This document shows, piece after piece, positions 43,504-54,828 of a stretch of 64,000 nucleotides of DNA. Under the pieces are notes generated by a model, which was not told where the DNA came from, did not search any database, and worked only from the letters and a program-made list of their open reading frames with translations. The DNA is from Diadophis punctatus similis (Eukaryota > Chordata > Lepidosauria > Squamata > Dipsadidae). The position numbers and the translations under genes are program-made. Numbering within the stretch: the stretch's first letter is position 1; every line of letters begins with the position of its first letter. The DNA lies in assembly GCA_023053685.1 (NCBI GenBank), contig JALIGW010000003.1:138691126-138755125 (forward strand). The letters are read 5' to 3'.

Positions 43504-44191
43504 GAGCAACTGAATAATCACATAATAACACATGATACAGAAACATCAAGTTGAATAAAACAGTGTCTGAAAATGTTTAATTGGAACTAATAGGATAAAG
43601 TAATAAATCGCCATCAAGACAGTGGCCTCCAGAAGTGGCCTTATAGGCACAGAGTGTGTGCTGAAGTGATGCGTTGAATGTAATGTTGGGCTCAGATTGG
43701 AGAAACTCCCCTCAATCTTTAATTTTTCCAGGATATATTAGGTCATATAAATAGAGCTCACAGTTGTATCTATTTCACAGGGTTATTGTGTGTACAGCTG
43801 ATTCAGGTGTATCAGAGAAAAATCCTTGGAGGACAGTTTGGATATAAATATAATAGAAAACAGTCTTATTTGAAGTCAATTAAACCAATTACCGCAGTAG
43901 TGTCTGTTTTATTAAAATTTAGATATGTTAAGAAAAATATAAATTAGTTGGGAAGCTAGCAGGCTGCAAAGTAAAGCTTTAGCTTCTGGAATATATTGCA
44001 TTTTTAGAGTGCCTTTGGGACTTAGATAGGCAACCTAACAAAATAAGAAATAGTGACTGGCTATGTGACTACACTTCAAAGTGTGGTGGGGCTACTGGGG
44101 AAAGCTAGATATGATGAAAAGCATTCTCACATATACTGAGCTATGGGTATTTTGTGACTCCCTGCCATTATTTTTTGTCAACTCCCTGTCA
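43504..44191. other. Non-coding stretch, nothing recognised
   Basis: No repeat family or coding motif was recognised. Confidence 0.4.
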
Positions 44192-44229
44192 TGAGCCACA
44201 GTGACACAGTGATTAGAATGCAGTACTGC

Positions 44230-44301
44230 TGCTTGAGCAGGGGGTTGGACTAGATGACCTGCAAGGTCCCTTCCGACTCTGTTAATGTAATCTAATCTAA
44301 A
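44230..44301 (+). mobile_element. CR1-type 3' end fragment
   Basis: cttgagcagggggttggact, agatgacctgcaaggtccct and tccgactctgttaatg, ending in atctaatctaaa, are the usual CR1 (or CR1-tailed SINE) end, as in 32072-32232 in the other orientation. No tRNA-like head is present. Confidence 0.7.
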
Positions 44302-44460
44302 CCTTTGCTACCGGTTCGGGAACGTGCAATGCTTCTGTGCATGTGCAGAACCTTCTGCGCATGCGCAGAGCATTTTTGATGACATCCAGATGGGTGGGCG
44401 GAGCCTCCTGCCGCTACTGATTCGCCCGATCTGGAGCAAACCGGTAGCAACCCACCACTG
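44302..44460. mobile_element. GC-rich hAT-type MITE, left end missing
   Basis: The right end agcaacccaccactg and interior (accggttcgggaacgtgc, tgcgcatgcgcagagcat, gatgacatccagatgggtgg) match 51339-51533. The outer left terminus (cagtagtgggtttcactt in that copy) is absent; the CR1-type fragment sits in its place. Confidence 0.75.
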
Positions 44461-44657
44461 CTGCAGGCTACTTCAGCTGCCTGCAGTTCGGCAGTTCGAA
44501 TCTCACCAGGCTCAAGGTTGACTCAGCCTTCCATCCTTCTGAGGTGGGTAAAATGAGGACCCAGATTATTGGAGGCAATACGCTGACTCTGTAAGTCACT
44601 TAGAGAGGGATATAAAGCACTGTGAAGTGGTATATAAGTCTAAGTGCTATTGCTATT

Positions 44658-45425
44658 TTATAAAAGAACCAGCCCACTAATACGGTGGTCAGTTTGTGAG
44701 ATTTCTCATGACATGTTCTCTAAACTCCAATGGTATCTTCTGAGCAACACTTAATTGACCTAAGGGACTCAGTCAGAATTTTTTCACATCATCTGCTACC
44801 TGAGATTGTTTTCTGTAGGTGGCAAGGATTGAACCAGAGTCATCATCATATAGTATAAACATGCACAATACCAATATGTTTATAATCCCTCCCCAGATGA
44901 AGAGTATATCTTTTTTATAATCATTTGCTTATTATGGACCACAATTCCAGGACTATTGTAACAGTATATTAGTATATTATATTAGTATAGTATAGTATAG
45001 TATATTACAGTATAGTATATTATATTACAGATTTTTCAAGTTTATTGCCATTCTCAAATAATAAACAATATCTTGCATTCTAGCTTAATCTTGGTGGCCC
45101 CCGTAGGAATGCACAAGCAGAAATTGCTTAAGCCTGCTTGACACGCTAATCTTAACCACAATTGCTGTGCCAACAAGCAGAAGTAAAAAGATGCAAATTA
45201 AAATCAGTTATTGCAATCTGAGGAGATAGCTGTGAAATTCCTGTCTTTCTATCAGCAAGATTTTCTTTACTAAGAGCAACCGATTTGGTACCAAAGAGTT
45301 GGAACTTGTGCAGAGAAAAGGAACTAGGATGAAGAGAGAAGTAATTAGCCCTTTAATTATTTAAATCTGTGCGAGAAAAGACTGACAAAAAGAATCACTT
45401 TTCAAATTAGGAAATATGAGAACTA
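44658..45425. other. Non-coding stretch with a TATAG/TATTA low-complexity run
   Basis: A degenerate agtatagtatagtatatta run lies at about 44966-45035. Nothing else was recognised. Confidence 0.45.
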
Positions 45426-45660
45426 GTTTGGTCTGGTGGTTAAAAGTCCAGAATAGAAACCAGAAGATTCTGAATTCTAAACTTGTCTTAGCCATAAAAA
45501 CTGGCTGAGTGACTTTGGGCCAATCACTCTCAGCCCATGATGTCAGGCTCAGGGACAAGCCAATCAGTTAATTCCTGTTGCAACCAACAGACAAAGCTCA
45601 GTTGATCTGAAAAAGCAAACCCTGAATCTGTGGGGGAAAAGCTAGGAAGGGGAGAGAGAG
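45426..45660 (+). mobile_element. tRNA-derived SINE (ACA/MIR-like type), diverged
   Basis: agtttggtctggtggttaaa, the ttgggccaatcactctcagcc core and a purine-rich end are the same arrangement as 33312-33558 (agtttgatgtagtggttaag, gggcagtcactatctctcagcc). The middle is altered and the end uncertain. Confidence 0.55.
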
Positions 45661-45866
45661 AAAAGTAAACAAAATATTGACAATGTTGAAACAACTTCTG
45701 CCTTGACTTGGTGCCAGTCCAGCCATGTCATCTGCAAATACAGTGAACTCTACTTGAGATATGATCAGTAGCAGATTTCAGCCTATATACACTAAAGCCC
45801 TCTATGTATGGAAGAATTCAAGGCAAGATTCTCCTTCCCCATACCATAGATAGAAGCTGCCTAGAC

Positions 45867-45998
45867 CAGGGGTAGGCAAAGTTGGCTCTTCTATGACTCA
45901 TGGACTTCAACTCCCAGAATTTAGCCAATCATGCTAGCTCAGGAATTCTGGGAGTTGAAGTCCACGAGTCATAGAAGAGCCAACTTTGCCTACCCCTG
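45867..45998. mobile_element. Near-perfect palindromic hAT MITE, 132 bp
   Basis: The perfect 8-bp duplication gcctagac lies at 45859-45866 and 45999-46006. Arms caggggtaggcaaagttggc tcttctatgactcatggact and their complement match almost without error, with a small loop holding agccaatcatgctagctc. Confidence 0.93.
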
Positions 45999-46006
45999 GC
46001 CTAGAC

Positions 46007-48169
46007 TATCCCTTAACATTGATGATGGTACAACATTTCCCCCTGCTTTTACAGGAAGTAGGGACATTAAGGAAACAAGTGGGTTGATGCATCTGCTGCC
46101 AAGTTGACCACCTGAGAAGATTGCCTCCCTCACCTAACATTTCATTCCATTTGTTCATTTATTAAAATGTTTAAACCACCCAGTAGCCAAAGCTGTCTGA
46201 ATGGGTTATAATAAAACAGCAAAATGTAATAGTGGGACCACACCTGTCAAGGACAGGATATCACCTAGAAGCCTGACATAATACCTTTTCCCCAGAACAA
46301 ACAGCCAGATTGTTTAAGCCTGAGGAAGTAATCAAGCATGCCATTCTACCTATAGTCAAAACATTTTAGCCTAGCAGAAATTCTGTCCCACGTGACTGCT
46401 CTGATAATTGGTTTATCGGCTCCAGAAGTATAACCTACCAGTTGCTTTCAACATACATCTTTAATATCATATTCTTTCTGTCATGAAGCAAACAAGCAAT
46501 GCTGACTCAAAGATGATAATAAAATCAATCTGGAAAGCACAGATGCATAAATCATTTACATAAACAGAGTAGGAAAATAAATCCCAAAGTCAAGAAAACA
46601 AAATGCTCAAGAGAAATATGAAGTGACAGTGCGTATGTCTCTCTGTGTACATACAGAGTTCATACGAAACACAAATTGGTTACAAAATTGAAAAAGTAAT
46701 TAAATATGAAAAATTCTGCGTACTGAACTGAAAATGTTAAGTTTTCAATTTGAGAAGAGAATGTAATGGTATGGTGAACAGCAACTGATAGAAACAGTGT
46801 TAGAATAGGAAATGATGAAATATGCAATGGAAGGTAAAGATAAAAGGAAACTTTTAATGCCCAAGTTAATTTGTAATCACAAGTGAATCCTAGCAACACT
46901 AAGATATACCAAGCAAATTGTTAGGTGCACAATTCAGTTTATTATTTAAACATTATTTTCCAGCCTTCAGTGAGGTGCTCTTAAAGGCTCTGCTTCAGCT
47001 TTAATAGGAAGAAGAAAAATACACAGGTTACAAAGTAGACTTGGTTTAATTTTGTTGTATGAATGGATTAATTTTGAGAAATGAACAGAACTGCAATTTT
47101 GAAGCAAGACTGACCTTGTGTCCAAAATGTACAAGCCTTTAAGTGCCTTAGCACAACTGTTCATAAACCGTATTCTTCTACTGTTAAAACATCGAGTGAG
47201 GATATACCTTGGAAGAAAATATATTTCCCTCTGAAATGTAAACATGAAAGATCCTGTATTAGGATCACTGTAGGGACCAACATATAATTTGTACCTTTAT
47301 GCTCGTCTGGGAACTGATCCCAATTTTCTGGAAGCACTTCTAACACAGCTTACTTTGGCCACCATTTCATCCAAAGGAATGCTCTGTAGTCAATTACACA
47401 GCTTGACAGAGAATATTGCACTATACAGACTGCTCTAAAAATGTAAAATGACGGCCAATTCCTATCCAGTGTCTGATTTCTTGAAGGTATTCCTCCACTG
47501 AAAAGACAACTGGTAAGTGTGTACCATATAATTAGCTATAAAGGACTTGTGGTTTTGTACAATAAATGAACTGAGGGTTGGGAGTTGTAGGATTATTCCC
47601 ACATGCAAGGGATAAATTGATCTGAGACTGCATACCCCAAAGTCCAGTTTTGGAAAGCCAAGCTAATTAATTTTTTATTAATTCCACTGCTGCTCCAGAG
47701 CAAACATGACAACAGTTTCATAGCATTTGCTTTGGAGTTGTGGGGCACAGGGGCTTCCTGTTAGCCACTTCTGCTAAGGCATTCCTTCTGTAGTAATTTC
47801 TAGCAACTTGTATCATCACTCAGCCATTACAGGTGATGGACAGACAAATAAATAGATATAACAGCAAAATAAAGTGATATTAACTAGAATATACTGTGAA
47901 GAAATATCCTGAGGTTATGATTCAGGCTTCCAACTTAGCTCATTTTTTCTGATATGTTTTTTGGCTGAAAGTACATATTAACATGTACATTTGTAGTTGA
48001 AGCTTAAATATATTTAAAAGGCATATTTAGTGACCAAGTATGTGCAAAATGCATACTAAATGCATGCTCATGGGAACAAGTTTTTCTCTTTCAAATATCA
48101 AAGTAGGAATGTGACTTATCCATGAATACTCTATGAATAAAACTAAGACGCACATAAAATAGACTATCT
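46007..48169. other. AT-rich stretch of ~2.2 kb, nothing recognised
   Basis: No recognised repeat family and no coding motif. Frames at 46660-46899 and 46967-47245 (79 and 92 codons) have ordinary composition and no domain. It could be unique intergenic or intronic DNA. Confidence 0.4.
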
Positions 48170-48660
48170 CAGTGATGGCTAATGTTTTCGTCATCGCGTG
48201 CCGAAAACGCGTGCGCGCCCGCACCCATTATGCAATGCATGTGCGATACCCCCATGCGCACCCCACCCCCATGCATACACACATGACCCCCCGCATGCAC
48301 ATGTGACCCCCCCATGCCCCACATACCCCTGTGCATGTGCATGTGGCCATCCCCCGCATGCACCCCACCCCTCTCACCCATTTTTGGCTTCCAGGTTGGT
48401 GCAGGAGGCCTTCCAGCCCAAAATGGGGTGCAGGGGCATGCGGGGCCTCCCTGGCCCCATTTCGGCTACCAGGTTGGTGCAGGAGCCCCGCGGGCCTCCC
48501 ATGCCCCATTTTGAGCCTGGAAAGCCTCTTGCACCAACCTGGAAGCCAAAATGGGGCGCAGGGGTGCTGCACAAGGCCCCAAAATGCAATGCGAGCGCCC
48601 CCCTGTGCATGCGCACATGCATTCCCCACATGCACCCCCCCCCATGCATGCAAATCTTTG
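48170..48660. mobile_element. GC-rich hAT MITE, right end lost
   Basis: It starts cagtgatggctaatgttttc and tcatcgcgtgccgaaaacgc. The interior has many ccccatgcgca/gcatgcac steps and an inverted pair (tttggcttccaggttggtgc at about 48383, its complement at about 48530). No matching right terminus or duplication was found. The 157- and 141-codon frames (both strands) are chance frames in this filler. Confidence 0.65.
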
Positions 48661-48939
48661 CAAGTTTGTAAAGCAAAAGAAAGCTGAACTAAGATCGTAA
48701 GTACAGTGACAGTTTCACACGGTGACTACTTTGCTTAACAAACTTGTCAGGTCCAATTATAGTCACTAAATAAGACCGACCTCTATGTTGCCGTACATAC
48801 CTGTGTTCTGTCTTTATACACACATACTCATACATACCTACAGATCAGGAAGCTAACTAGAGGACACTATTCATGGTTATTATACATAGAAAAGGGCTTT
48901 GCAGTATTTCAGATTCAAAAGCCAGAAGATGCTTTAGAC
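48661..48939. other. Non-coding stretch, possible Tigger-like fragment
   Basis: aagatcgtaagtacagtgac, gcttaacaaacttgtcagg and ccaattatagtcactaaat faintly recall the interior of the element at 40234, but without ends. Otherwise nothing was recognised. Confidence 0.3.
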
Positions 48940-49075
48940 CAGGGGTGTCAAACTCACACCCAGAGGTGACATCACGTTGTCATATCACAACTTTTTCCCC
49001 CTTTGCTAAACCAGAGATGAGTGTGGCCAGTGCATGAACGCATCAGGCCCGCGGGCCACAAGTTTGATACCCCTG
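48940..49075. mobile_element. hAT MITE (CAGGGGTGTCAAACT family)
   Basis: The perfect 8-bp duplication ctttagac lies at 48932-48939 and 49076-49083. Ends are caggggtgtcaaactcac and ccacaagtttgatacccctg. The inside has caggcccgcgggccac, typical of this family. Confidence 0.9.
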
Positions 49076-49083
49076 CTTTAGAC

Positions 49084-50207
49084 TAGAGCATGCAGGGAAT
49101 GCTTACATAACAGCTGTATGCAACTCCTTAAAGTAGCTGTGTTTTTGTTAGGGATCACACTAGTGCCTTCTATCCTTTTGTATGTACCAGGCATGTAAAG
49201 ATGAATTTCTCCCATCACAGGGTATAATTTCAAGAGGTTGAGGTAGCTGGAGAATTCCCAGTGTGTGTGAGCTAATAGTATTACTGTAGTTTATTTCTAA
49301 AATGTCTCAGGTCATCTTCCCCAAAGGTAAATAACAGCAAAAGCATTGAATCTTATTAACAGGATCAGCTGAAACACAACTGAAGGGAGAAGTGTTATGC
49401 TTATATCTGCATACTGCAGAACATTTAACTGCTCATTATTCCCAGCTCCCCTTGTTATATATGCACACAGGTGCACTCACAACACACACATCTAATTTGC
49501 ACATATTACAGAATTGGCTTTCATCTTGGCTGCAGTAAATCATGGCCTTTAGAAGTAAGATTAAAACAATTACCAGCAAGTGGAAAGTTTCCTAATGAGG
49601 AATTGTTTCCTAATTGTTATTTAACTGAAAACTTTTGTAAAACTGTTTCCCCCCCAACTATCCTGCAGAATATTAATTACAACCTGTCATTTAAATAGGT
49701 ATATATTTGTAATAACAAAAGGGATTAAAATATGAGCTGCATTAACAAGGTTTTTTTTCCCAAGAAGTTCTCCCATCACTGAAAATTCTTAGTTTGAAAA
49801 CATAGTTTTGCTAGTTATTTCACAAAGGAATTTCACAAATTTTTACATGCTTGACATTTGGAATTATTGTCTAATAAAAACAAAACAAAAGTAACTGAGT
49901 GAGTAAATAAAATCAGGAGGCATAATTCAAATATTTTTAAAGTTTTCTCTCAAAAAGATAATTTCTCCAAAATTAACTTTTCAAGGAAGTGAACGTTTTG
50001 CATCTCTGATGTACTAAAAGTCAATGGAGAATACAAAACCTACTCCAATACTAAAGTTCATGAACTTATTAATAGTGTTTGGCTATAAGTGGTCATGGTT
50101 CTTTCCCCATTACTTATTGTGCCTTAATCCCACATAAACTCTGGTTTGTTATAACATGGATGTAATGCTCATTGACAAGTTCAAAGTTTGATTGACTTTT
50201 GGTATGT
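49084..50207. other. AT-rich stretch, nothing recognised
   Basis: No repeat family or coding motif was recognised. Confidence 0.4.
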
Positions 50208-50291
50208 GGTCGGTGGAGGACAGGAAGGCCTGGAGGAACATTGTCCCTGGGGTTGCGATGGGTCGGACACAACTTCACAATTAACAACAAC
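50208..50291 (+). mobile_element. BovB (RTE) LINE 3' end fragment
   Basis: cggtggaggacaggaaggcc, ggttgcgatgggtcggacac and aacttcacaattaacaacaac are the characteristic BovB 3' end (GGACAGGGAGGCCTGG...GGGTCGCAAAGAGTCGGACACGAC...AACAACAAC pattern). BovB is known for horizontal spread in reptiles and ruminants. Only about 84 bp remain. Confidence 0.75.
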
Positions 50292-51338
50292 CGCCTTTAT
50301 AACATGCCAAGAACTTCTATTGCTTTTTTAATATTCCTCTTGTATACAAGTCATATGACTATTATAGTATAGGTACATATCTACATTTGTCACTTGTAAA
50401 AGTATTATGGTTGATCACTTTTTAAACCTTATTGATTAAAACACAATTGCAAGAGTTTTGAGTTTTATATATCAGTGCCTTTAAAATCTATTCAATCTGA
50501 GTCAAGTCAGCTGAACTAAAAAAAAATTTGGAAAGGGACTGAATTCGCTCTTTACTAGGTTTCCAGGTCAGCATCAGAAGTATGTAAGAGGTAGGAGGCT
50601 ATTTTTGCTAGGTACCACAAATACATGTTAAAATCCTAGTTCTTTTCAGAAAAGGGCAAATATCTAAACATTGCTCATATCTTGATAAACATTGGTATCA
50701 ACTGGTTGGATTTATTTATTTTTTTAAAAAAGAAACCTCTGTAGTAGTTCATCTAATAAAAATAAATGATGGGCTTATTTGAAAACTGTGGATAAAGCAC
50801 TTGGTAGATTAAAATATATAAGATCAGCAAAAAATAAAAATAAAACAAAATAAAATAAAACCAGGGAGAAAGAAAGTGTGAGCCAGTGTTTCTAATTGGC
50901 CAAAAGAAACAAGAGACAATTATGGCTTAACTCAGCCCCTTAAGATTCACAAAACCGTAAAGAAGAGTTTATGAGGAAACTCTAGCTTTAATTGTGACTT
51001 GTTTAGCTTGGCCAGTTTTAACAGTCTGTGCTATTTGGACTTGGCTCTCTTTGGAGTTCTCACAAAGCTCCTAAAGAGCTGAGTAGGCTCTCTCTTTTTC
51101 CCTTTTGTTTAGCTTTTTGGGTGCATAAATAAATTGTTTTCTGAATCAGTTGCTGCTTTTCATTCCATCTAGCAAAAGCAATGGCAGAGGCCTACAAGGC
51201 TGCTTGAATGCAATGCACCAGATTGGTCACAGTTGACACAGTTGACACTAAATTACTTCAGAGCTGTGCCCTTCCTGATATCTTGAAAATGGTGGCTTAG
51301 GCACCCTTAACAGCTTTTGGAGATTTGCAGGTCAAGAT
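50292..51338. other. AT-rich stretch with a possible LTR-like piece
   Basis: The stretch 50870-51170 ends in gtgcataaataaattgtttt ctgaatcag, which would suit the polyadenylation region of an LTR, but no boundary or second copy was found. A short AAAAT/AAAAC run lies at 50828-50860. Confidence 0.3.
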
Positions 51339-51533
51339 CAGTAGTGGGTTTCACTTACCTTTGCTACTGGTTTGGAACTGTGAACGTGCATATGCGCCTT
51401 GCTTCACTCGCGCATGGCACTTCTGCGCATGCGCAGATCATCCGTGATGACATCCGGGTGGGTGGCCGGAGCTTCCCCAGCCGCCGCTACCAGTTTGCCC
51501 GAACTGGGGCAAACTGGTAGCAACCCACCACTG
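51339..51533. mobile_element. GC-rich hAT-type MITE (CAGTGGTGGGTT ends)
   Basis: The ends are cagtagtgggttt and caacccaccactg. The 8-bp flanks gtcaagat (51331-51338) and gtcaaggt (51534-51541) differ at one base. The interior has ttctgcgcatgcgcagatca and gatgacatccgggtgggtgg, then cgaactggggcaaactgg. Confidence 0.88.
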
Positions 51534-51541
51534 GTCAAGGT

Positions 51542-52146
51542 GTAGTTTCTGGATTATCAACTTCAGAAACACATTTACAAATTCTATGATAGGTAGATGA
51601 TTCTTCTATCTTGTCATCATATGATACTATACACCCATAACCAGAAGTATGTATTGATCTATAAATACTTTGAATTTTCTCTTTTATTTATCCACTTATT
51701 TACACTCAAGCGAAATATGTACAGAGATTTGGTAATCTGCATCAATGTCTTGCCAGTGCCTAATAATGATGAAGCAGTGATAAAGGCAGAGTAGCCCCAT
51801 ATCTTTTCCTCCCCCTCTAAGCCATTGAAAACAACACTTACACATCTAAGGAGAGCCTCTAGCCACTCTTCAGTCCTTCCACCTCTGCTAAAATTAAACA
51901 CCCTATCTACATCAATGGTGTCTTCTCGTTTGGCAGACTAACTGTTCACTTCAACCCAGAGGCAAAGTATATGGGAACAAGATAAAATGGAAAAACAACA
52001 TACTATTGGAGGAGGGTTTCAAAACAAGTAAAATATGACTCACTTGTCATTGGTAAAGAAAAAGGATATTTGTCTTGAATTATATTTAAGCCAGACTTCC
52101 CCAACCTATAAATTCAAAAATTCTGAGCATTGTGGAAGAGACTGAT
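51542..52146. other. Non-coding stretch, nothing recognised
   Basis: No repeat family or coding motif was recognised before the 3' end of the large LINE. Confidence 0.4.
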
Positions 52147-52345
52147 ATTTATTTATTTTTATTTATTTTGGTATTCTTATATGCCGCCCAACTCCCGGAG
52201 GACTCAGGGCGGCGTACAACAGAGAAAAAATACAAGAATAACCAATTAAATATTAATTAAAAGCAATACAAAATTTAAAACACAGTATAAAGACAACAAC
52301 ATCCATTCAACAACCATACATACTTGTGGGGTGAGCTCGAGTGGA

Positions 52346-54760
52346 TTAAGCTCTACCCCCCGCCTGCAGGAAAAGCCATGTCTTAACGGCTTTTTGGAAG
52401 GCCAGCAGAGTGGGGATGGTTCGGGTCTCTGGTGGAAGTTGGTTCCAGAGCGCGGGGCCAGCCACAGAGAAGGCTCTCCCCCTAGGGCCCGCCAGCCGGC
52501 ATTGCTTGGCCGACGGAACCTGGAGGAGGCCAACTCTGTGGGCCCTAACTGGTCGGAGGGAAGTATGAGGCAGAATGCGGTCCCGAAGATAACCTGGTCC
52601 CAAGCCATGAAGGGCTTTAAAGATGGTGATCAACACCTTGAATTGGACCCGGAGACCGATGGGCAACCAATGCAGCTGGCGGAGTATCGGTGTCACGTGG
52701 GTGTACCTTGGCACACCCACCACAGCACGCGCAGCCGCATTTTGCACCAACTGAAGTCTCCGGATATTCTTCAAGGGTAGCCCCATGTAGAGCGCATTGC
52801 AGTAGTCCAAACGCGAGGTGACAAGGGCATGAGTGACCATGAGTAGAGCCTCCTTCTCCAAGTATGGCCGCAGCTGGTGCACCAGGCGAACCTGTGCAAA
52901 GGCCCCCCTAGCCACAGCAGAAAGATGATGGTCCAATTTTAGCTGTGGATCTAGGAGGACCCCCAAGTTGCGGGCCTGGTCTGAGGGAGTCAGTTTCGCT
53001 CCCTCAAAGACCAAGGAGGGACAGTTGTCATGGTCCTTAGGAGGCAATATCCACAGCCACTCAGTCTTGTCGGGATTAAGTCTGAGTCTGTTCCTCCCCA
53101 TCCAGATCTTACCGTCGTCCAGGCACCGGCACATTACATCAACTGCCTCCCTGAAGTCAGAGGGGGTGGTGATGTACAGCTGGGTGTCATCAGCGTACTG
53201 ATGGAAACACACCCCATGTCTGCGAATGATCTCACCCAACGGTTTCATGTAGATGTTAAACAGGATGGGTGAGAGAACCGACCCCTGAGGCACCCCACAT
53301 GATAGGGGCCTAGGGGACGATCTCTGCCCTCCTGCCAGCACCGACTGCATCCTGTCGGCGAGATAAGAGGAGAACCACCGCAAAACGGTGCCTCCCACTC
53401 CCAACTCGCCGAGCCGATGCAGAAGGATACCATGGTCGATGGTATCAAAAGCCGCTGAGAGGTCAAGTAGCACCAGGATGGAGGAGTTCCCCCCATCCTG
53501 GGCCCGCCAGAGATCATCCATCAGAGCGACCAAAGCAGTTTCTGTACTGTAACCGCGCCTGAAACCCGACTGATAAGGATCTAGATGATCTGTTTCATCC
53601 AGGAGCTGCAGAAGCTGAGTCACCACCACCTTCTCCACAACTTTCCCTAGAAAAGGCAAGTTGGAGACCGGACGATAGTTCTTCAAGTCAGCTGGATCCA
53701 GGGAAGGCTTCTTCAGGAGGGGTCGCACCACCGCAGCTTTTAACGACTGCGGTACGGATCCCTCCCTCAAAGAAGCGGTGATCACCGCCTGGGTCCAGCC
53801 GCGTGCCACCTCCCTGCTGGCCGAGACCAGCCAGGAGAGGCACGGGTCCAATAAACAGATGGAGGTACCCATCGCTCCCACAGCCCTGTCCACATCCTCG
53901 GGAGAAACAGGCCCAAACTCTTCCCATAATGGTGGACTAAGACTTGCCCCTGTCAACTCTATGGACTCTGCCCTGCCAGAGTCCAGGTTTAACCGAATCT
54001 GAGCGACTTTATCCGACAGAAACTGCGCGAATTCCTCAGCTCTGCCTTGTAAGTGTTCCTCGCTCCCCCCTTTTGCAAGGAGGGAGCGAGTCACCCTAAA
54101 CAAGGCGGCTGGGCGAGAATCTGCGGACGCAATCAGATCGGAAAAATAGGATTGTTTTGCCACCCTTATCGCCACTAAATAAGATCTGATGTAAATTCTT
54201 AATAGTGTTTGGTCAGACTCGGTTTTTCTGGCCCTCCAGCAGCGTTCCAGACGTCTCTTCTGGCGTTTCATCTCCCGGAGCTCCTCGGTGAACCAGGGAA
54301 CTTTCCGGGATCCACTGTCACAGAGAGGTCGCTTAGGCGCAATTAGGTCTAAGGCCCCTGATGCTGCGGTGTTCCAAGCAGCCACCAGGGAGTCAGCCGA
54401 ATTGTGTACCAGGGTTTCAGGTATTTCCCCAAGTTCCCTCTGGAATCCTTCCAACTCCATTAGGTGCCTGGGGCGGAACCACCTAGTCGGTCCCGCCTCC
54501 CTGCGGGGGAGGAATGGGGCTGCAAAATCCAACCTCAGTAGGAAATGATCTGACCATGACAGTGGGGTAATGACTATGTCCCTTATCTTCAGATCATCTC
54601 TCCACTGCCCCGAGAGAAACACTAGGTCGAGCGTGTGACCACCCTCATGAGTCGGACCCTGGATTACTTGGGTCAGGTCCATGGTTGTCATGGAATCCAT
54701 GAACTCCTGAGCTACCCCAGAGGTTTCGCCAGCAGATGGCAAGTTGCCTAGGGAACTCAA
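52346..54760 (-). CDS. LINE ORF2: end of the endonuclease, reverse transcriptase and C-terminus (804 codons open)
   Basis: This is the coding part of the LINE and would make a protein that nicks and copies into chromosomal DNA by target-primed reverse transcription. Residues about 60-75 hold 'VITPLSWSDHFLLRLDF', the last endonuclease motif (SDH). Reverse transcriptase motifs follow in order: 'NYRPVSNLPFLGKVVEKVV', 'DPYQSGFRRGYSTETAL', 'VLLDLSAAFDTIDHGILL' (block A, catalytic Asp), 'GVPQGSVLSPILFNIYM' (block B), 'FHQYADDTQLYI' (block C, YADD), 'LRLNPDKTEWL' and 'RNLGVLLDPQL'. The C-terminus ends 'KAVKTWLFLQAGGRA'. No stop or frameshift is seen in the 804 codons, so the copy is young or was under recent selection. 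The start methionine is not the natural start: the frame is joined to upstream coding sequence by a shift near 54760. Confidence 0.9.
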   Translation of the reverse strand: MSSLGNLPSAGETSGVAQEFMDSMTTMDLTQVIQGPTHEGGHTLDLVFLSGQWRDDLKIRDIVITPLSWSDHFLLRLDFAAPFLPRREAGPTRWFRPRHLMELEGFQRELGEIPETLVHNSADSLVAAWNTAASGALDLIAPKRPLCDSGSRKVPWFTEELREMKRQKRRLERCWRARKTESDQTLLRIYIRSYLVAIRVAKQSYFSDLIASADSRPAALFRVTRSLLAKGGSEEHLQGRAEEFAQFLSDKVAQIRLNLDSGRAESIELTGASLSPPLWEEFGPVSPEDVDRAVGAMGTSICLLDPCLSWLVSASREVARGWTQAVITASLREGSVPQSLKAAVVRPLLKKPSLDPADLKNYRPVSNLPFLGKVVEKVVVTQLLQLLDETDHLDPYQSGFRRGYSTETALVALMDDLWRAQDGGNSSILVLLDLSAAFDTIDHGILLHRLGELGVGGTVLRWFSSYLADRMQSVLAGGQRSSPRPLSCGVPQGSVLSPILFNIYMKPLGEIIRRHGVCFHQYADDTQLYITTPSDFREAVDVMCRCLDDGKIWMGRNRLRLNPDKTEWLWILPPKDHDNCPSLVFEGAKLTPSDQARNLGVLLDPQLKLDHHLSAVARGAFAQVRLVHQLRPYLEKEALLMVTHALVTSRLDYCNALYMGLPLKNIRRLQLVQNAAARAVVGVPRYTHVTPILRQLHWLPIGLRVQFKVLITIFKALHGLGPGYLRDRILPHTSLRPVRAHRVGLLQVPSAKQCRLAGPRGRAFSVAGPALWNQLPPETRTIPTLLAFQKAVKTWLFLQAGGRA

Positions 54761-54823
54761 CTGCCAAGCCGGCTACTGCCTCGAGCAGCTCAGGCAGGGC
54801 CTTACTTACGCAGCTGGGAGGCA
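54761..54823 (-). pseudogene. LINE ORF2, short endonuclease piece before the frameshift
   Basis: The minus strand reads 'ALPELLEAVAGLAVEFPRQL' in the same phase as the endonuclease start beyond the LTR (the LTR plus one duplication is 687 bp, a multiple of three). The open frame then shifts by one phase near 54760. At this point CR1/L3 endonucleases normally have a GDFN motif; here the text is 'LGNLPS', so the Asp and Phe of that motif seem to be deleted. The endonuclease of this copy would be inactive. Confidence 0.7.
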
Positions 54824-54828
54824 GGTAC

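Larger units (their letters stand above)
44192..44657 (+). mobile_element. Sauria-type SINE split by a CR1-type end plus MITE
   Basis: The head (catgagccacagtgacacag tgattagaatgcagtactg, 44192-44229) and the rest of the same SINE (44461-44657, ctgcaggctacttcagctgc, caaggttgactcagccttcc, then the aagtgctattgctat end) are separated by ~230 bp. The insert is a CR1-type 3' end and a GC-rich MITE piece, listed separately. Confidence 0.75.

Noticed and set aside
48198..48687. Frames of 118-157 codons rich in His, Pro and Cys on both strands
   Set aside because: They are the GC-rich filler of a hAT MITE; both strands and several phases are open, which is typical of such composition and not of a gene.
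50870..51170. Solo LTR
   Set aside because: Only an AATAAA-like end was seen; no boundaries, duplication or second copy.
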